64,000 bases of DNA. Origin: Paramyrothecium sp. XJ0827. Lineage: Eukaryota > Ascomycota > Sordariomycetes > Hypocreales > Stachybotryaceae. This document shows, one piece after another, positions 35,001-46,820 of this stretch. How positions within the stretch are numbered: position 1 is the first letter of the stretch; each line of letters begins with the position of its first letter. Below the pieces are notes generated by a model. It saw only the letters and a program-made list of their open reading frames with translations. It had not been told where the DNA came from and searched no databases. The stretch covers positions 6,025,001 through 6,089,000 of the forward strand of contig JAJFPB010000002.1 in the NCBI GenBank assembly GCA_020881915.1, given 5' to 3'. The translations under genes were made by a program, and so were the position numbers.

Positions 35001-38000
35001 GATGGTATCTTTGCTGCTAAACTCAAGACCGGGGTGGCTTACCATTCCGCGGCGATGCTGGCCATCGCCAACCAATACCGGAAGCTGCTGGGCACTCTTG
35101 AAAATGCGCAACAGGAGCCCAAGACGAGGTCCAACACCCCTGTCATGGTCTCGTCCGTGACTGGGAAACTGATCCGCGACAAGGCAGCGCTAGCCGATGC
35201 TCAGTACTGGGTGGACAACTTGGTGTCGCCAGTGCGTTTTGCTGACGCGCTGAGTCTGTTAACGCAGTCATCGACACTCAAACTTGGACTGGGGAATATT
35301 ACTGACCTCGTGGAGATTGGTCCGCATGCGGCTCTGAAGCGACCAGTGCAAGATACGATAGAAAGTGGCAATGTCAACACACGAAGCAGTATTCGCTATG
35401 CGAGTGCCTTGTATCGGGGCCGTTGCCCTGTGCAAACTACGTTGGAGCTGGCCGGGTCTCTATTCTGCCTTGGACACGGAGTGTCCATCAGTGCCATCAA
35501 CACCAGCGGCGACAACCAAGATCATAAGTTGAATGGCCATAGTCCACAGCCGTCCTCAGCTCTCTTGCCCCCGCCTTTCCTCGTCGACTGCCCTAGCTAC
35601 CCCTTCGATCACTCACAGCGGTATTGGACCGAGTCACGGATCAGCCACGATTTCAGAATGCGAGAACCCGTGGCTGGCGAAATGCTGGGGATGCGTGCGA
35701 CCGACTGGAACCCTTTGGCGCCGCGATGGCGTAGCTTCCTCTCCGTAGAGACAGTTCCGTGGATCGCTCACCACGTGGTCAGCAAGACGGTCCTACTTCC
35801 CGCCGCTGGCATGCTCATTATGGCCATCGAGGCGGTCCAGCAGCAAGTGATGGTGTCGGCAGCCCCAGGCAGCACTCGTGAGGTGGCTGGCTATCTCGTC
35901 AAGGAGGCCCGCTTCGTCAGTCCCATCATCGTGAGCAAAGTGTGGGAAGACCGTGTCGAGGTGCAGACGCAACTACGACCGGTGCGTCGGCAGCAGCACG
36001 AGAAGGCGGCGTCCTGGTTCGAAGTCGTCGTCTCTTCGTACTCGCGTGGTCGGTGGACAGAGTGTTGTCTAGCGGAAATCCAGGTTGACTATGCGGATGC
36101 AGCTCAAGTTGACGGTGGCGAGGACCGGCGTCTGGCCGATGAAGCTATTCGGAGCCAGGTCTCGCAGGCCATGCGCACGTGCACCCTCCCAGTCGACTCG
36201 CAAGCATTTTACCGCGAGTCGGCCAAGCATGGCCTCGAATGGGGTGAAAGTTTCCAAGTTCTGCAAACGGTGTCTTGGGATTCCAAAGCGACTGCCTGGG
36301 CGCAAGTCGACATGACTGGTCCTACCCACCAGAGCACGAGTATCGTGCACCCTGCTATACTAGATTCCATCTTCCATATCCTGCGCGTCGCTGCAGGCCA
36401 GCAGCCTGTCACCAATGTGCCTGTCCGTCTGGCCGATGCATGGTTCGCCGCCTCGGGCTGGCAGCATCCGCAGACAAGCTCGATCCGATGGATGAGCACT
36501 GGACAAGGGAAGACGTCAGGCACAGGAGAAAAAGGGTCTGTGTATGCTCTGGCCGACGACGGCACTGTCTTGTGCCACATTGGAGAGGCTGAAACCACTG
36601 CTGTATCTGCGGCGCAGGAAGCCGAGCCCCTCGACGATGCTGCGGAGCCATTTGACACGGCCAATTCCACTACTAAGAGGAACCTGATGCATAGCATCGA
36701 GTGGAGGCCAAAACTCAGCCTGCTTGACAAGGACGAGCTGACGAGGGCGTGCCACGCTAACACTTACCTCCAAGACGAAGACCCGATCAAGGAGGCCCGC
36801 GCCAAACTATGCTCTGCCCTTGAGCTTGTCACTGCCCGTTCCTTGTCAGGTTTCTTGGACGTAGCCAACGGCAGTATAGAAATTGTGCTCACCGGTATGC
36901 GAGAGCATCTACGCCGACACATCGACTGGATGCGTCGGGAGGCGAGTCGTCTGTCGCCGTTGCAGAGGGAAACGGCTCGTAAAATTAGCGACGACGAACT
37001 TGAAGCACAGTACCGCGAAATCGAATCATTGCTTCCAGCCTGGAAGCTTTACACTGCGGTTGCTCGAGAGTTGCCCGCCATACTAGCTGGCAAGGTCGAT
37101 CCCCTGCAGGTCATTTTCGAGACCAACCTCGCCGCCGCTTTCTACGCCGACATCTTTGGTCACATCTGTTCGGATGGCCGGATGGCTGCTTTCCTTGCGT
37201 TGGCTGCTCACGAGAAGCCCGCACTTCGTATCCTCGAGGTTGGCGCGGGCACAGGTGGCGTAACGGAGCATGTCATCAACATCTTGAAGGACCGTGAGGC
37301 ACGAACAGGGGCGCCGAGCTTTTCCGAGTACACTTACACAGATATTTCGCCCATGTTCCTTGAAGGTGCCATGAAACGCTGGCGGGATCTGAACGGTCGC
37401 ATGTCCTTCACCACGCTGGACGCCGGAAAGGATATCGCCAGCCAAGGGTCTATTGAGCTTGGCACCTACGACTTGGTGGTGGCCGGCAGCGTTCTACACG
37501 CCACCCCAGATCTCGAGGCCACTTTGAGAAACGTACGCAGAGCACTGCGACCTGGTGGACACCTTCTACTTCTCGAGGTCATCGACCCTGATGACATTGT
37601 GACCAACTTCTGGACCGGTCTGGTCCCGGGTTGGTGGGTGGCCCATGAAGAGTGGCGCCCATACTCAGCCGCGGTTCCCGAGAGCCAGTGGGATACTAGT
37701 CTAAGAGCAACTGGCTTCTCAGGGAGCGATATGATCATCCGCGACTACGAGAGCAACGAGTGCCATTTCCTCAGCATCATCGTTAGCACGGCTACTGGCG
37801 AAGCAGATGCCGAGAACAGCGCTATCGGCACTGGGGTCGTAGCATCCGAAAGCCAACAGAACCTCGAGCAGGACGCCAAAATAAAGAGTAATCTGGTGTT
37901 GATTGTCGATGATGCTGAGTCGGAGGAACAGAAAAATATAGCAAGACAGGTACTACTCAACTGCCACGGCACCCCAGGAAGCGACAGCTTGCAACAGGCT

Positions 38001-40838
38001 AGCATCTGCTCCTTTTCGCTGGACCAGCTTGTCAACATTGACCTGGCTGCCGATAATACCGTCGTCATATGTTTGGCTGAGGTCAACAACAAGCCGCTGC
38101 TTACATCGATGTCGAGCGAGGGTTTCCAATGCCTACAACACCTGGTTAAGCAAGCTCCAAATCTTCTGTGGGTTACAGCAGCCAACACCGACAGCGATCG
38201 GGAACAAGGCGTTGCCGAACTTCCTCACTACGGCGCCGTCCAGGGCTTTCTGCGCACCATTCGATGCGAGCAGCCCTCTGGTCGTGTAGTGACTCTCGCT
38301 GTCGAGGATGAGTCGAACAACACAACATGCGCGCAATTCATTGCTAAGGTCCTTGTCGACGCGTTCGAGTCGCAATCACCCGAGGTCGAATACGTTGTCA
38401 GCAAAGGTCAGCTCCAGATCGGCCGTGCCATCCAGGATCCGACAGGCAACGCAACACTCCAATCGTTGCTCGTACCACAGCTCAAGCAAAAGGCCTGGAA
38501 AGATGCACCGGCAGCACTGCAGCTCGAGGTCGGCACGCCTGGCACGCTTGACTCGCTACGCTTCGTGGAAGACGCCGGACATGCAACAGAACTCGGCCCA
38601 TGCGAGGTCGAGATCGAGGCTAAGGCTTGGGGCCTCAATTTCCGCGATGTGCTCATGGCGTTGGGTCGAGAGGATGGCCACGGTCTGGGCGCCGATTGCG
38701 CTGGTATTGTGACACGCGTAGGGGGTGAATGTACAACGGCTCTTCGGCCAGGGGACAGGGTGTGCATGGTGGTGGAGGGCTGTATGCGGCAGTATCCTCG
38801 CGCGCACGAAAAGCGTGTTATAGCTATTCCCGACTCGCTGTCCCTAGAAAAGGCCGCTTCAGTACTCGTGCCGGGCATGACAGCCTACTATTGCCTTGTG
38901 GACATTGCTCGCTTGCAAAAGGGAGAGCGCGTCCTCATCCACTCAGCCGCCGGCAGCACAGGTCAGATGGCGGTTCGAGTCGCCCAGATGCTCGGGGCCC
39001 AGGTCCTGGCTACCACCTCATCACCCGAGAAGAAGCAGTTCCTGATCGACACGTTTGGAATCCCGGCCGAGTTCATCTTCCACAGCCGCACCACTTCGTT
39101 CGCCCGGGGTGTGATGCGCGTCACCGAGGGGCACGGAGTCGACTGTGTGCTGAACTCGCTCTCGGGTGACGGGCTACGGGCTTCATGGGAGTGTATGGCC
39201 CCCTTCGGACGTTTTATCGACATTAGTCTTGCCGACATCAACGCCAACGCCGCGCTTCCCATGTCCGTGTTTTCGAAGAACGTCACATTTAGAGCCGTAC
39301 ATTTGATGTGGCTGAGCCCCGAAGTCACGGCTGGCGTTCTTGAGAAGACGATCGAGCTACTTGGCGATACTGGGCCGCAGCCACTGAATGTGTTCAAAGT
39401 GGACGCGGTTGAGAAGGCCTTTAGGTATCTCCAAAGCGGCAAGAATATCGGGCGTATCGTTATCGCTCCGACCAGTGATGCTATTGTTCCGGTAAGTGCG
39501 GCTCCTTTATCACAGTATCTATCACTCCTGCTCCATTTACTGGCTTTTCTTTACGTCTGGCGCTAATCTTGATTGCGTGTAATAGCAACTCGTTGTAGAG
39601 CATCGCTCTTGGACCTTTGACGGAAACGCATCGTATCTCATCGCTGGCGGCTTTGGAGGTCTGGGCAGAGCCATCCTGGTAAGTTGATCCTTTCTAGGTT
39701 TCCACAATCACAGGAGCGTTAATAGACAACTGACATCCCGACCACTACACAGAAATGGATGGTGGGCCGTGGAGCTAAATGTTTCATTGTCCCTAGTCGA
39801 TCGGGGGCCGCGTCTCCGGCAGCCAAGGAGCTGGTCAACAACTTGACAGCGTGCGGCATTCGTTTCTTTGCTCCCAAATGCGATGTATCATCCAAAGAAA
39901 GCCTCGCAGCCGTGCTGGCTGACTTCGAGACCTCCGGCATGCCGCCTATCAAGGGCTGCATCAACGCATCCATGGTACTGCAAGATGCCGTTTTCGAAAA
40001 CATGACCTTTGCGCAGTGGGACCTCACCATGCGCTCCAAGGTCCAGACGGCCTGGAATCTGCACAGCCTGATGCCCCGCGGCCTCGACTTCTTCATACTT
40101 CTCTCCTCAATTGCTGGCGTCATTGGTCAATCATCCAGCGCCAACTACTCAGCCGGATGTGCCTTTCAAGATGCTCTGGCCCACCATCGCGTGACGGCGT
40201 GTGGTCAGCGGGCACTATCGCTAGATATTGGCTGGATTGGAAACATTGGCATTATTGCTGAGACGGCAGCTTATCAGCGCCGTCGTCAGGCGGACCAGGA
40301 CCTACAGGTCATAGAGGACGTCGAGTTGCTTGCTCTGCTAACAATGGCTTGCGACCCCGTCAACCCGCTGACCCAGCCAGCCCCATCCGCACCGGGCCAG
40401 GTTCTATTCGGACTGCGAACGCCTGCCGATTTCCTCATCCGAGGCGAGGAGCCTCTTCCCCAGCTCAAGCGCCCGTTATTTGACGCCTTTTCGTACATTC
40501 CCAAACTAAAGTCCCGCAACTCTGGCTCAGCAGCCCAGCGGGATCAACCGGCAGTGCAGTTCCGGCAGGCCGCCAACGCGAGCGACCGCGTAGAGATTGT
40601 GCTGCAGGCACTCGCAGCCAAGCTGGCCGTGGCCATGTCAATTTCGGCTGGAGACATCGAACCGAACAAGCCGCTGTCGAGCTACGGCGTGGACTCGCTC
40701 ATGGCGGTCGAGTTGAGAAACTGGATTGGCAGGGAATTTGCCGCCACTATGGCCGTCTTTGACATCATGGGCGGAGCACCGATATCGAGTATCGCACACC
40801 TTGTTGTGGAGCGAAGTGTGGTGAAAGATGCGACATGA
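32007..40838 (+). CDS. Highly reducing type I polyketide synthase (KS-AT-DH-MT-ER-KR-ACP)
   Basis: Eleven exons in consistent phase: 32007-32225, 32287-32431, 32505-32773, 32852-33194, 33279-33369, 33480-33550, 33623-34378, 34463-34613, 34709-39491, 39586-39678, 39753-40838; 2,668 residues. KS: Cys190 (TACSSSL), His325 (EAHGTGT), His365 (NIGHLEG). AT: Ser675 (GHSSGE). DH: His1037 in [10 protein letters not shown], where the usual Gly is Lys, and Asp1234 (HPAILDS). C-methyltransferase: EVGAGTGG at about 1525-1532, intact. [10 protein letters not shown] at about 2095. KR: GGFGGLG, Ser and Tyr2439 (SANYSAG). ACP: Ser2622 (GVDSL). No thioesterase or reductase follows the ACP, so release must be in trans; the FSH1 hydrolase is the candidate. 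All domains look active, so a reduced, possibly methyl-branched chain is expected. Chain length cannot be inferred. Confidence 0.96.
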
Positions 40839-41097
40839 GCTCGATGTAGGTGTTAAGTAGGGAAACAGGACAGCAGAGCCCAGGAAAACAGATCATATAG
40901 CTTCACCCAAATTCAAGATGCGTTCCCAGACAGTTCCTAAGTAGTCTTATATCATTGCCCCAGAAGCAAAAAATGCGATCATCGAATCACAGAAAAGGTT
41001 CAAGTGAGTATGATTTACCGCAGAAATATGTCTAGATCAGTACTGCTATTGACAGGGCCAATCAGACCAGATGTAGCTACAGTTATAGGTCTTCATC
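40839..41097. other. PKS 3' flank
   Basis: No gene is found. It presumably contains the PKS poly(A) region, although no clear signal stands out. Confidence 0.35.
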
Positions 41098-41921
41098 GTG
41101 GTAGGGGCCATCGCCAGCGTTGTTGCTATTGGGCATGCCCTTGAGAAGACTCCAAAGATTGTTCGACTCATACGAGATGTGGTTAATTCGAGCAACGAAC
41201 TCTCCCGACTCACGGATGAGGTCAGAATGCTTCTATCACGTCCCAGTTACTCCCGCAATACCTATCAAGCGCTCTCCTACTAATTAGGAAATATTCAGCT
41301 AGAGGGAATGAAGCAGTGCTACCAAGACATGTCGCACACAATTTCTCCCTTTTCCAATCCAGAGCATGAATTTGTCAGAAGGCTCGAGGTTGCCGAGCCT
41401 CCTTACCTGAGAATGCTCCAAGCTGATGTATTAGGCCTCGTCCGACAGCTTGAAGATATCTTCCAAGAATGTTTGCAGGGTGATGGCGTGTCAGGAAGAG
41501 TAAAAGTTTATCGGCGAAAATGGTTGGCGGACAAAAACAGGATAAAGCAAATAGCTGATGTCCGTGACCGCGTTATTTGGGCGGAGACTGAGAAGCTGAA
41601 GGCCATAATCGACCTCCTAGAAGCAGATCTGATCTTACAAGCGAACGATGAGCTCGTTAGAATTCGCTCCTCAAAAATGGGGGTCCAGATGGAAAGGGAA
41701 GCTGAAACTTCAGGGTTATTTGCTACCAGGTCAAACAAAGAATGATTGAGCCAGCTATTGAAGCGCTGTGGGAGATTATTGAAGTTTCTCATGCAAGGCT
41801 GACTATCTGGCCGTTTGGTGAAGAGGAAGCCGATCCTATATTCCATACTGAGTTTCACAGTGTATACGAGTTTAATATAGACGATTCAAAAGTGACGGCT
41901 GAGAAATGGGTGGGCATTTAA
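41098..41921 (+). pseudogene. Remnant of a STAND/NLR-type N-terminal domain gene
   Basis: The frame from 41098 reads VGAIASVVAIGHALEKTPK followed by IVRLIRDVVNS. This is the typical opening of the fungal N-terminal domain of STAND (NACHT/ankyrin) proteins, Helo-like_N. The expected ATG is missing: GTG stands at the start and an in-frame TAG lies at 41086. An intron ending TACTAATTAG at about 41274-41286 can be placed, after which a long helical frame runs to 41745. A further shift is needed to reach a second frame (41742-41921, MIEPAIEALWEIIEVS...). No NACHT or ankyrin part follows. I call it a truncated, start-less relic. Confidence 0.72.
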
Positions 41922-42150
41922 ATAGGATCTAAAGTCCCTTCTTATAGACTTATGGTACGCCAAGTAGTCATAGGTACCTAATAATATACTACAGTATATC
42001 TATTACTGCTTATCTAAAATTCGAGTTATTTCGGTTACTCCGCCCAGACCCTAGGATTTCTGTTCACAGAATGGCACGTCTTTCATACGAGTAATCCTTT
42101 CAAATCCCCGCTTGATCATCCGGTCGCTGGGAGGAATTCTCTCCTATGGC

Positions 42151-43539
42151 TTACTCAAATGTCGGCAGCATATCCTCCTGTGGTGGGGGTTGGATCCATG
42201 AATCGTTTCTGTCCTCATCTGCAGATGATGATGCGCCATACGTTTCTCGCCAGTACTGGGGATCGACCGAGTCTATAACACGAACCAGGCTGGAGCCGTT
42301 GACCATGGTGGTCTCACCGGCGAGTGTGATGCCCACTTCCCAGGCTAGCGTATGTTGGTCTCGAACATGGAATATCTCTGTGGAAGGGAACACATGTATG
42401 GGATCTGACAATTTGTGTCCCGGTGGGCCATCGTACCCGAGGTGCAAGGCAATCAGCTCCCCGACATTGAGGAACGGGGAGTCAGCCGAGCACGATAAAG
42501 AGATGGGATTTCTTCTGAGTGCAGACAAAGTAAGAGGAGTCATAATATTGACCTCGTCGAGGACCACTCCTATGCGTCCATCGCTGTGACATGGGATCTT
42601 GGATCTAAGTGTTAGACGAAAAGTGGTCAATGTCGCCTCCTGTGGTACTCCCTGTAGTATCTGACTTGTCTTTTCCCACAATGGTATCACTCGCATGATC
42701 AGTGCAATGGGCTTAACACGCTTAGAAAGCCCTGGCGGGTCGAGCTGTATGGTGCGAGGAAGCCCAATTTCGAACTGGAAGTGAAAATCGGGTATGGAGG
42801 ACTTCTGGAAAACCATCCTCATCTTGTCCTTGAACGACAGCTCAGTCCGCTCCATCCCTGGGATAAGACGTATTGAAGTAACGCTGCCGTCTCGATACTG
42901 CATCTTCTGGTCTATCTCAGTGATAGAGGGACCAGGAACATAATTCCGGACAGTAAAAGGCATTCTGGCGTAGAATTCGCCGGCCGTTTCTCCATGCCCT
43001 TCGACTTGCATCATACATTCCAGCCAGTACTCAATTGCATCGGAATCTTTATGCTTCACCGTTGAAGGCAAAAAGCTGGGATCTGCCATATGCGACAACA
43101 ATTGTACAGCATACGTTGGTATACTGATGGCAAATGGATGATAGAAGGGCTCTCCCTCCGGCGCAATGTGAAGTGGGCCTTCATATATCATCTCCATGGT
43201 CTCCTCCTCGTCTATTAAACGAAAGCCTGTGTCGTAGTACCATGGCTTGCCCATGTCTTTCTCTTCTGCCCCTCGCAGGGCCCTCGCACAAAGCCGGATG
43301 ACGATCAGAACGCGCGGGCTTACGAGGTGTTGCCTGCGGAAGACATGGCCGTTGATGGTGTCGCCAGGTCTGTACGCCTTGTGTGAACCCCAACCCTCAA
43401 GTTTTATGGCTAGGAAAGCGTTGCCAAAGGGAATCATGGTGGAAAAAGGACTATACAATGACAGAATATTCGCAAACCCATCTAAGCACATTCTGTCGGA
43501 CATCAGCTCCCGAGAGACCTTCAGCGGCTCATGTGACAT
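42151..43539 (-). CDS. Arrestin-like N-terminal domain protein
   Basis: The intronless frame encodes 462 residues. From Met35 the protein follows an arrestin-N pattern: AFLAIKLEGWGSHKAYRPGDTINGHV (first strands and the PGD turn), later strands VLIVIRLCARALRG, and EGEPFYHPFAISIP, where arrestin-like proteins have F.FP.. before the second sandwich. The C-terminal half (about 260-430) contains a second beta-rich region typical of arrestin-C. The first 34 residues (from MSHEPLKVSREL) may be genuine or upstream leader. Fungal alpha-arrestins link ubiquitin ligases to membrane proteins and endocytosis (established for the family), but I see no clear PPxY motif here, so the role is open. Confidence 0.8.
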   Translation of the reverse strand: MSHEPLKVSRELMSDRMCLDGFANILSLYSPFSTMIPFGNAFLAIKLEGWGSHKAYRPGDTINGHVFRRQHLVSPRVLIVIRLCARALRGAEEKDMGKPWYYDTGFRLIDEEETMEMIYEGPLHIAPEGEPFYHPFAISIPTYAVQLLSHMADPSFLPSTVKHKDSDAIEYWLECMMQVEGHGETAGEFYARMPFTVRNYVPGPSITEIDQKMQYRDGSVTSIRLIPGMERTELSFKDKMRMVFQKSSIPDFHFQFEIGLPRTIQLDPPGLSKRVKPIALIMRVIPLWEKTSQILQGVPQEATLTTFRLTLRSKIPCHSDGRIGVVLDEVNIMTPLTLSALRRNPISLSCSADSPFLNVGELIALHLGYDGPPGHKLSDPIHVFPSTEIFHVRDQHTLAWEVGITLAGETTMVNGSSLVRVIDSVDPQYWRETYGASSSADEDRNDSWIQPPPQEDMLPTFE

Positions 43540-45087
43540 TTATAAACGAGCACTAACCCCGCAGCGACGGGTTTGACCTCTTGCCAAGCGGGGCTCATGC
43601 CCAGGTTCATTCAAAAGGCAATCTCGAAAGCTCAACCCCTGCATCGCCAAGACATGTTTTTGCTATTTTATGAATTAGGCAGACAGCTTGGCATTGAAAG
43701 CTGTGGCTTCTTTTCCTGGCCAAATATTGTTTTGGGGGGCTGAGTTGAAGGCTGGCTTTTTCTGTACTCATGTGATCTGTTCCTCATGTGATACATAACT
43801 CATATGCGGATGGGAGTTCCACATGCATGTTCTGCCATCAATGATGAGGGCGTTGGGTGAATTTTCTCCCTCGGAGTTAGGTGGACCATCCGACTCGTGT
43901 TTAAGGAAAAGAAGCGGTTCTACCGTTTTGTATGTGATTGCATACATCTTCCTTTGACGAAACTTCGTTATACTTGCGTCGTTCTTAGGTTTCTCATGCA
44001 GAGAACAATTAGTTGCCATATGCCCCATTGGCAGTGTTCATTACTCAGGTTAACGGCCACATGCAAGTCAATCTTCCAATCTTCTCCTTGGAATGATTCA
44101 TTGACCGAGGGATAATTTAGTTAAGTTTGGCTTGGCGAGGTCCCGCAGCTGGTTCCAGGTCTCGTTCTTGGCTTTGGCGGAAAAGTGTCAAGATTGAATC
44201 CATCATGGCGGACATCACACGGTACTAGTAGGCTTGTAAGTTCCAACAAGGTGCCAAGAACAAAATAATTTGTAGTCGCCTTAGCAAGCCCCGTGCTCTC
44301 TCAAGTTTTAGAATAAACAAGGATTATCATTCGTGGCGACGTTTAATAATGCATAGTCCCATTATTGGGTAGTTGTAGGTATAGTCATTGAACAACTGTA
44401 ATTATATTATGCATATATGTTTTGCATGACTTCAGGGAGTTGTCTCGATCCCCATCAGTCTCACATAGCTCAAATTCTACGGGAGCGTCCAATCGTATAC
44501 GTTTTATCGGATTAGCTTGATCTGGTTTCGAGACCTAGCCCTCATGTGGCCAAGTAAGTTGGCTACCCTATACCTAAGCAGAACATTACGCGCACGTTCC
44601 CGGCCTTGAGCCCGTGTCGATTCTCGTGGTTCAATGCTTAATACCCTACCAGTCAGTCAGGAAAACAACAAGAAGGAAATAATCAAATAAGTGAGCTTGA
44701 AACATTTGCTGAAATCTTGCGATCCCTTGCCGTTTTCTTCAGACACTTCTCGTCTTTGAGATCGCATGGGTTGTGACAGAGAGTTGCCATTCGGCATGGA
44801 GGATTTGTGACAGTGGCAAGGTTTGGCAACAGTCTCCAGATGTAGATTCTTTGCATTGACAGCCATTTCTGCCTCCTACGAAGACAGAACCTTCAACAAA
44901 GACTAGCTCTTAGGGGGAAAAAGTCGTCTTTACATCTCCCTAAACATCTTAACTCCTGGAGTCGGGTGGAAAAAAGCCACCCACGGTAAGCAGCTCCTCG
45001 CATAGGGTACTTCGATTTGCAAAGCTCGACACGAGTCCTTAATTTACTCACATTCATGATGACGCATTTCTGTATAGTGTTGAAAAT
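43540..45087. other. Gene-poor intergenic region
   Basis: Composition is ordinary. Small open frames at 43768-44028 and 44657-44866 (both minus) have no signal peptide or recognised motif, although the latter ends in a hydrophobic run. No gene is supported. Confidence 0.4.
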
Positions 45088-45111
45088 CTAGGAACATCTA
45101 TTACTAGCAAA

Positions 45112-45546
45112 CTTGGTACACTCTGCAAGTACCAAGTTGTGCAAAACGCTGCGATAACGTGGGAGCGCTGGGATGGTATTCTGCCCAGCGGCGAAGTCAA
45201 CCCAGGTTCGATGACTAGCTTCAACCATTACTCCTTGGGTTCCGTGGCGGACTGGATGCACCAGGTCATCGGAGGGCTCGCACCAGCTACTGCCGGCTGG
45301 AAGACCATCAGCGTCGCCCCAGTACCTGGCGGCAGCATTACCAACGCCGAGGCTGTATACATCAGTGGCTATGGGAAGATTAAGTGGCGGTGGTGGTTTG
45401 AAGAGGACGGTAAGCCTGGCTTCCATCTGCATGTTTGGGTTCCGCCGAATTCGCGTACGATCATCCAGGTGCCTAACCATGACGAGATGATTGAGGTGGG
45501 ATCGGGCTTCCACGAGTTCTATGACCAAGAATATCTCGCCCCATAA
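45112..45546 (+). pseudogene. 5'-truncated alpha-L-rhamnosidase (GH78) C-terminal fragment
   Basis: About 140 codons remain. TWERWDGILPSGEVNPGSMTSFNHYSLGSVADWMH is present in full across 45156-45260; it is the conserved end of the GH78 (alpha/alpha)6 catalytic domain, and the LAPATAGWKTISVAP stretch that follows leads into the small C-terminal beta-sandwich. The frame ends normally at 45546. Upstream, similarity stops abruptly near 45110 (YQVVQNAAITW is the first recognisable part), and about 85% of a normal enzyme is missing. The catalytic acid region is absent, so it is not functional. Intact enzymes cleave terminal rhamnose from plant glycosides and pectin. Confidence 0.82.
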
Positions 45547-46310
45547 AGGTCGCTCAGGGTCAGTAGGGAATACTTACAACTTCTTTGAACCGAGAGTTTT
45601 GACCATGAAAGGATCTACTGCAACGTCATGACTGACTGATTGCGTGGAATGGGATATTTTCTTATTGCCCAACAATGGCCCTCCTTTTACTTTCCGCACA
45701 TTCTGATTATTCTTGTTTCATGAATAGTTGTCTCGTCCTTTATTGATCTCAAAAGTTGATACGGTCACCGGGCTTGTTAGCAGCCTTGCTCACTCTTGTC
45801 GCCATTTACAGAGCAAGTATGTTGACATATAGGCTCTTCTTTAGCTTTTTGTTGGTTTTATGGATTAACAGTAGCAGCGGCTACGCGATGGTATGAAGGC
45901 TACCACGATGTTTTTTGTAGTAGTCGATCCAATTCCCAGATCAAGGAACTTCACAAGCGCTACGGTGAATGAATCCGACGTCCACAGGTGACCTTAGCAC
46001 TTCTTATTGTGTCTCAGGCCCCATAGTTCTCATTAACCTTCGACCGTGTGTTTTATCTAATCTGGCGAGCAACTAGTACCAGCAATTCTAGGGTACATCA
46101 CGATTTTTTCATGTTTGTTGTTTCAACAACTTTCCGTTCGATGTGCTTGATTTCTGACCTGAACTTGTCCCTGCACTCAGATACACTGCAGTGTTGAGAC
46201 ATTGAATAATACGGCTCAGATAGATTCGATACAATGCCTTGGTTGAGCTGGAATACTGGGCATGCCATTTCCGCCCCTAAAGGAAACCAATCCAATTCCC
46301 ACCATAGACT
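45547..46310. other. Intergenic, no gene seen
   Basis: Ordinary composition. Only short frames without motifs were found. Confidence 0.4.
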
Positions 46311-46742
46311 TTAAGCGACACTTCCCCAGCAGCCACCGCTATCGGTAGTCCAGAATAGGCAGCCATTGCAGCCATTGAACCAGCACACGCTGTCCTCAGT
46401 GCAGGGGTGGCCTATGAGGCAGGCCCTAGGGGCCAAGACATTGTTATCCCGTCGTTGGGACTGCGACTGGCCAGCAAGAGCCGTGAACTTCTCCAGGTCC
46501 CCCTCAGGAAGCCGCGATGTGCCCAATATGGTCCCATCGGCTGCCACGCGTTGGACCATTCCACCTTCTACGAGCTTGAGCGTGATGCCATTGCCCTAGT
46601 GGTTACGAGTCAGCTTGGGAAATGCAAGATAGTATTAACGGCAACTCTGACGAACCTGTGGAAAGCTTGTTGGACTGGGCGCGGCCAGAACTCCACGCAA
46701 AATGATGGCAGCGACGGAGAAGAGAGCGGTCTGGAAGTGCAT
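46311..46742 (-). CDS. Small secreted cysteine-rich protein (effector candidate)
   Basis: Two exons (46742-46656 and 46595-46311) joined in phase 0 give 123 residues. The first exon encodes a clear secretion signal (MHFQTALFSVAAIILRGVLA, cleavage likely near LAAPS). The mature part starts with a beta-like stretch (GNGITLKLVEGGMVQRVAADG). It ends in a cysteine cluster of six in the last 40 residues, spaced C-x5-C-x5-C-x4-C-x2-C-x9-C. The intron is 60 nt with a CTGACTCGTAACC branch region and CTAG acceptor. A TATA-like CTATAAAAC lies about 75 nt upstream on the minus strand. No family is recognised. The size, signal and cysteine cluster are those of secreted effector-type or antimicrobial-type proteins (inference). 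Confidence 0.75.
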
Positions 46743-46810
46743 TTTGTTTGTTGTTGAAGTAGTAGTGATGTTGAGCAGAAAAGAATGGATATTTCCTTGA
46801 GTGACCCGAC

Positions 46811-46820
46811 CGTTTTATAG
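46811..46820 (-). promoter_or_regulatory. TATA-like box of the small secreted protein gene
   Basis: CTATAAAACG on the minus strand lies about 70-80 nt upstream of the start at 46742, a usual spacing in highly expressed fungal secretion genes. Confidence 0.45.

Noticed and set aside
34731..39566. 1,611-codon ORF treated as a separate PKS-like protein
   Set aside because: It starts at TTG inside exon 9 of the HR-PKS and runs into intron 9. Upstream and downstream exons join it in phase into one protein.
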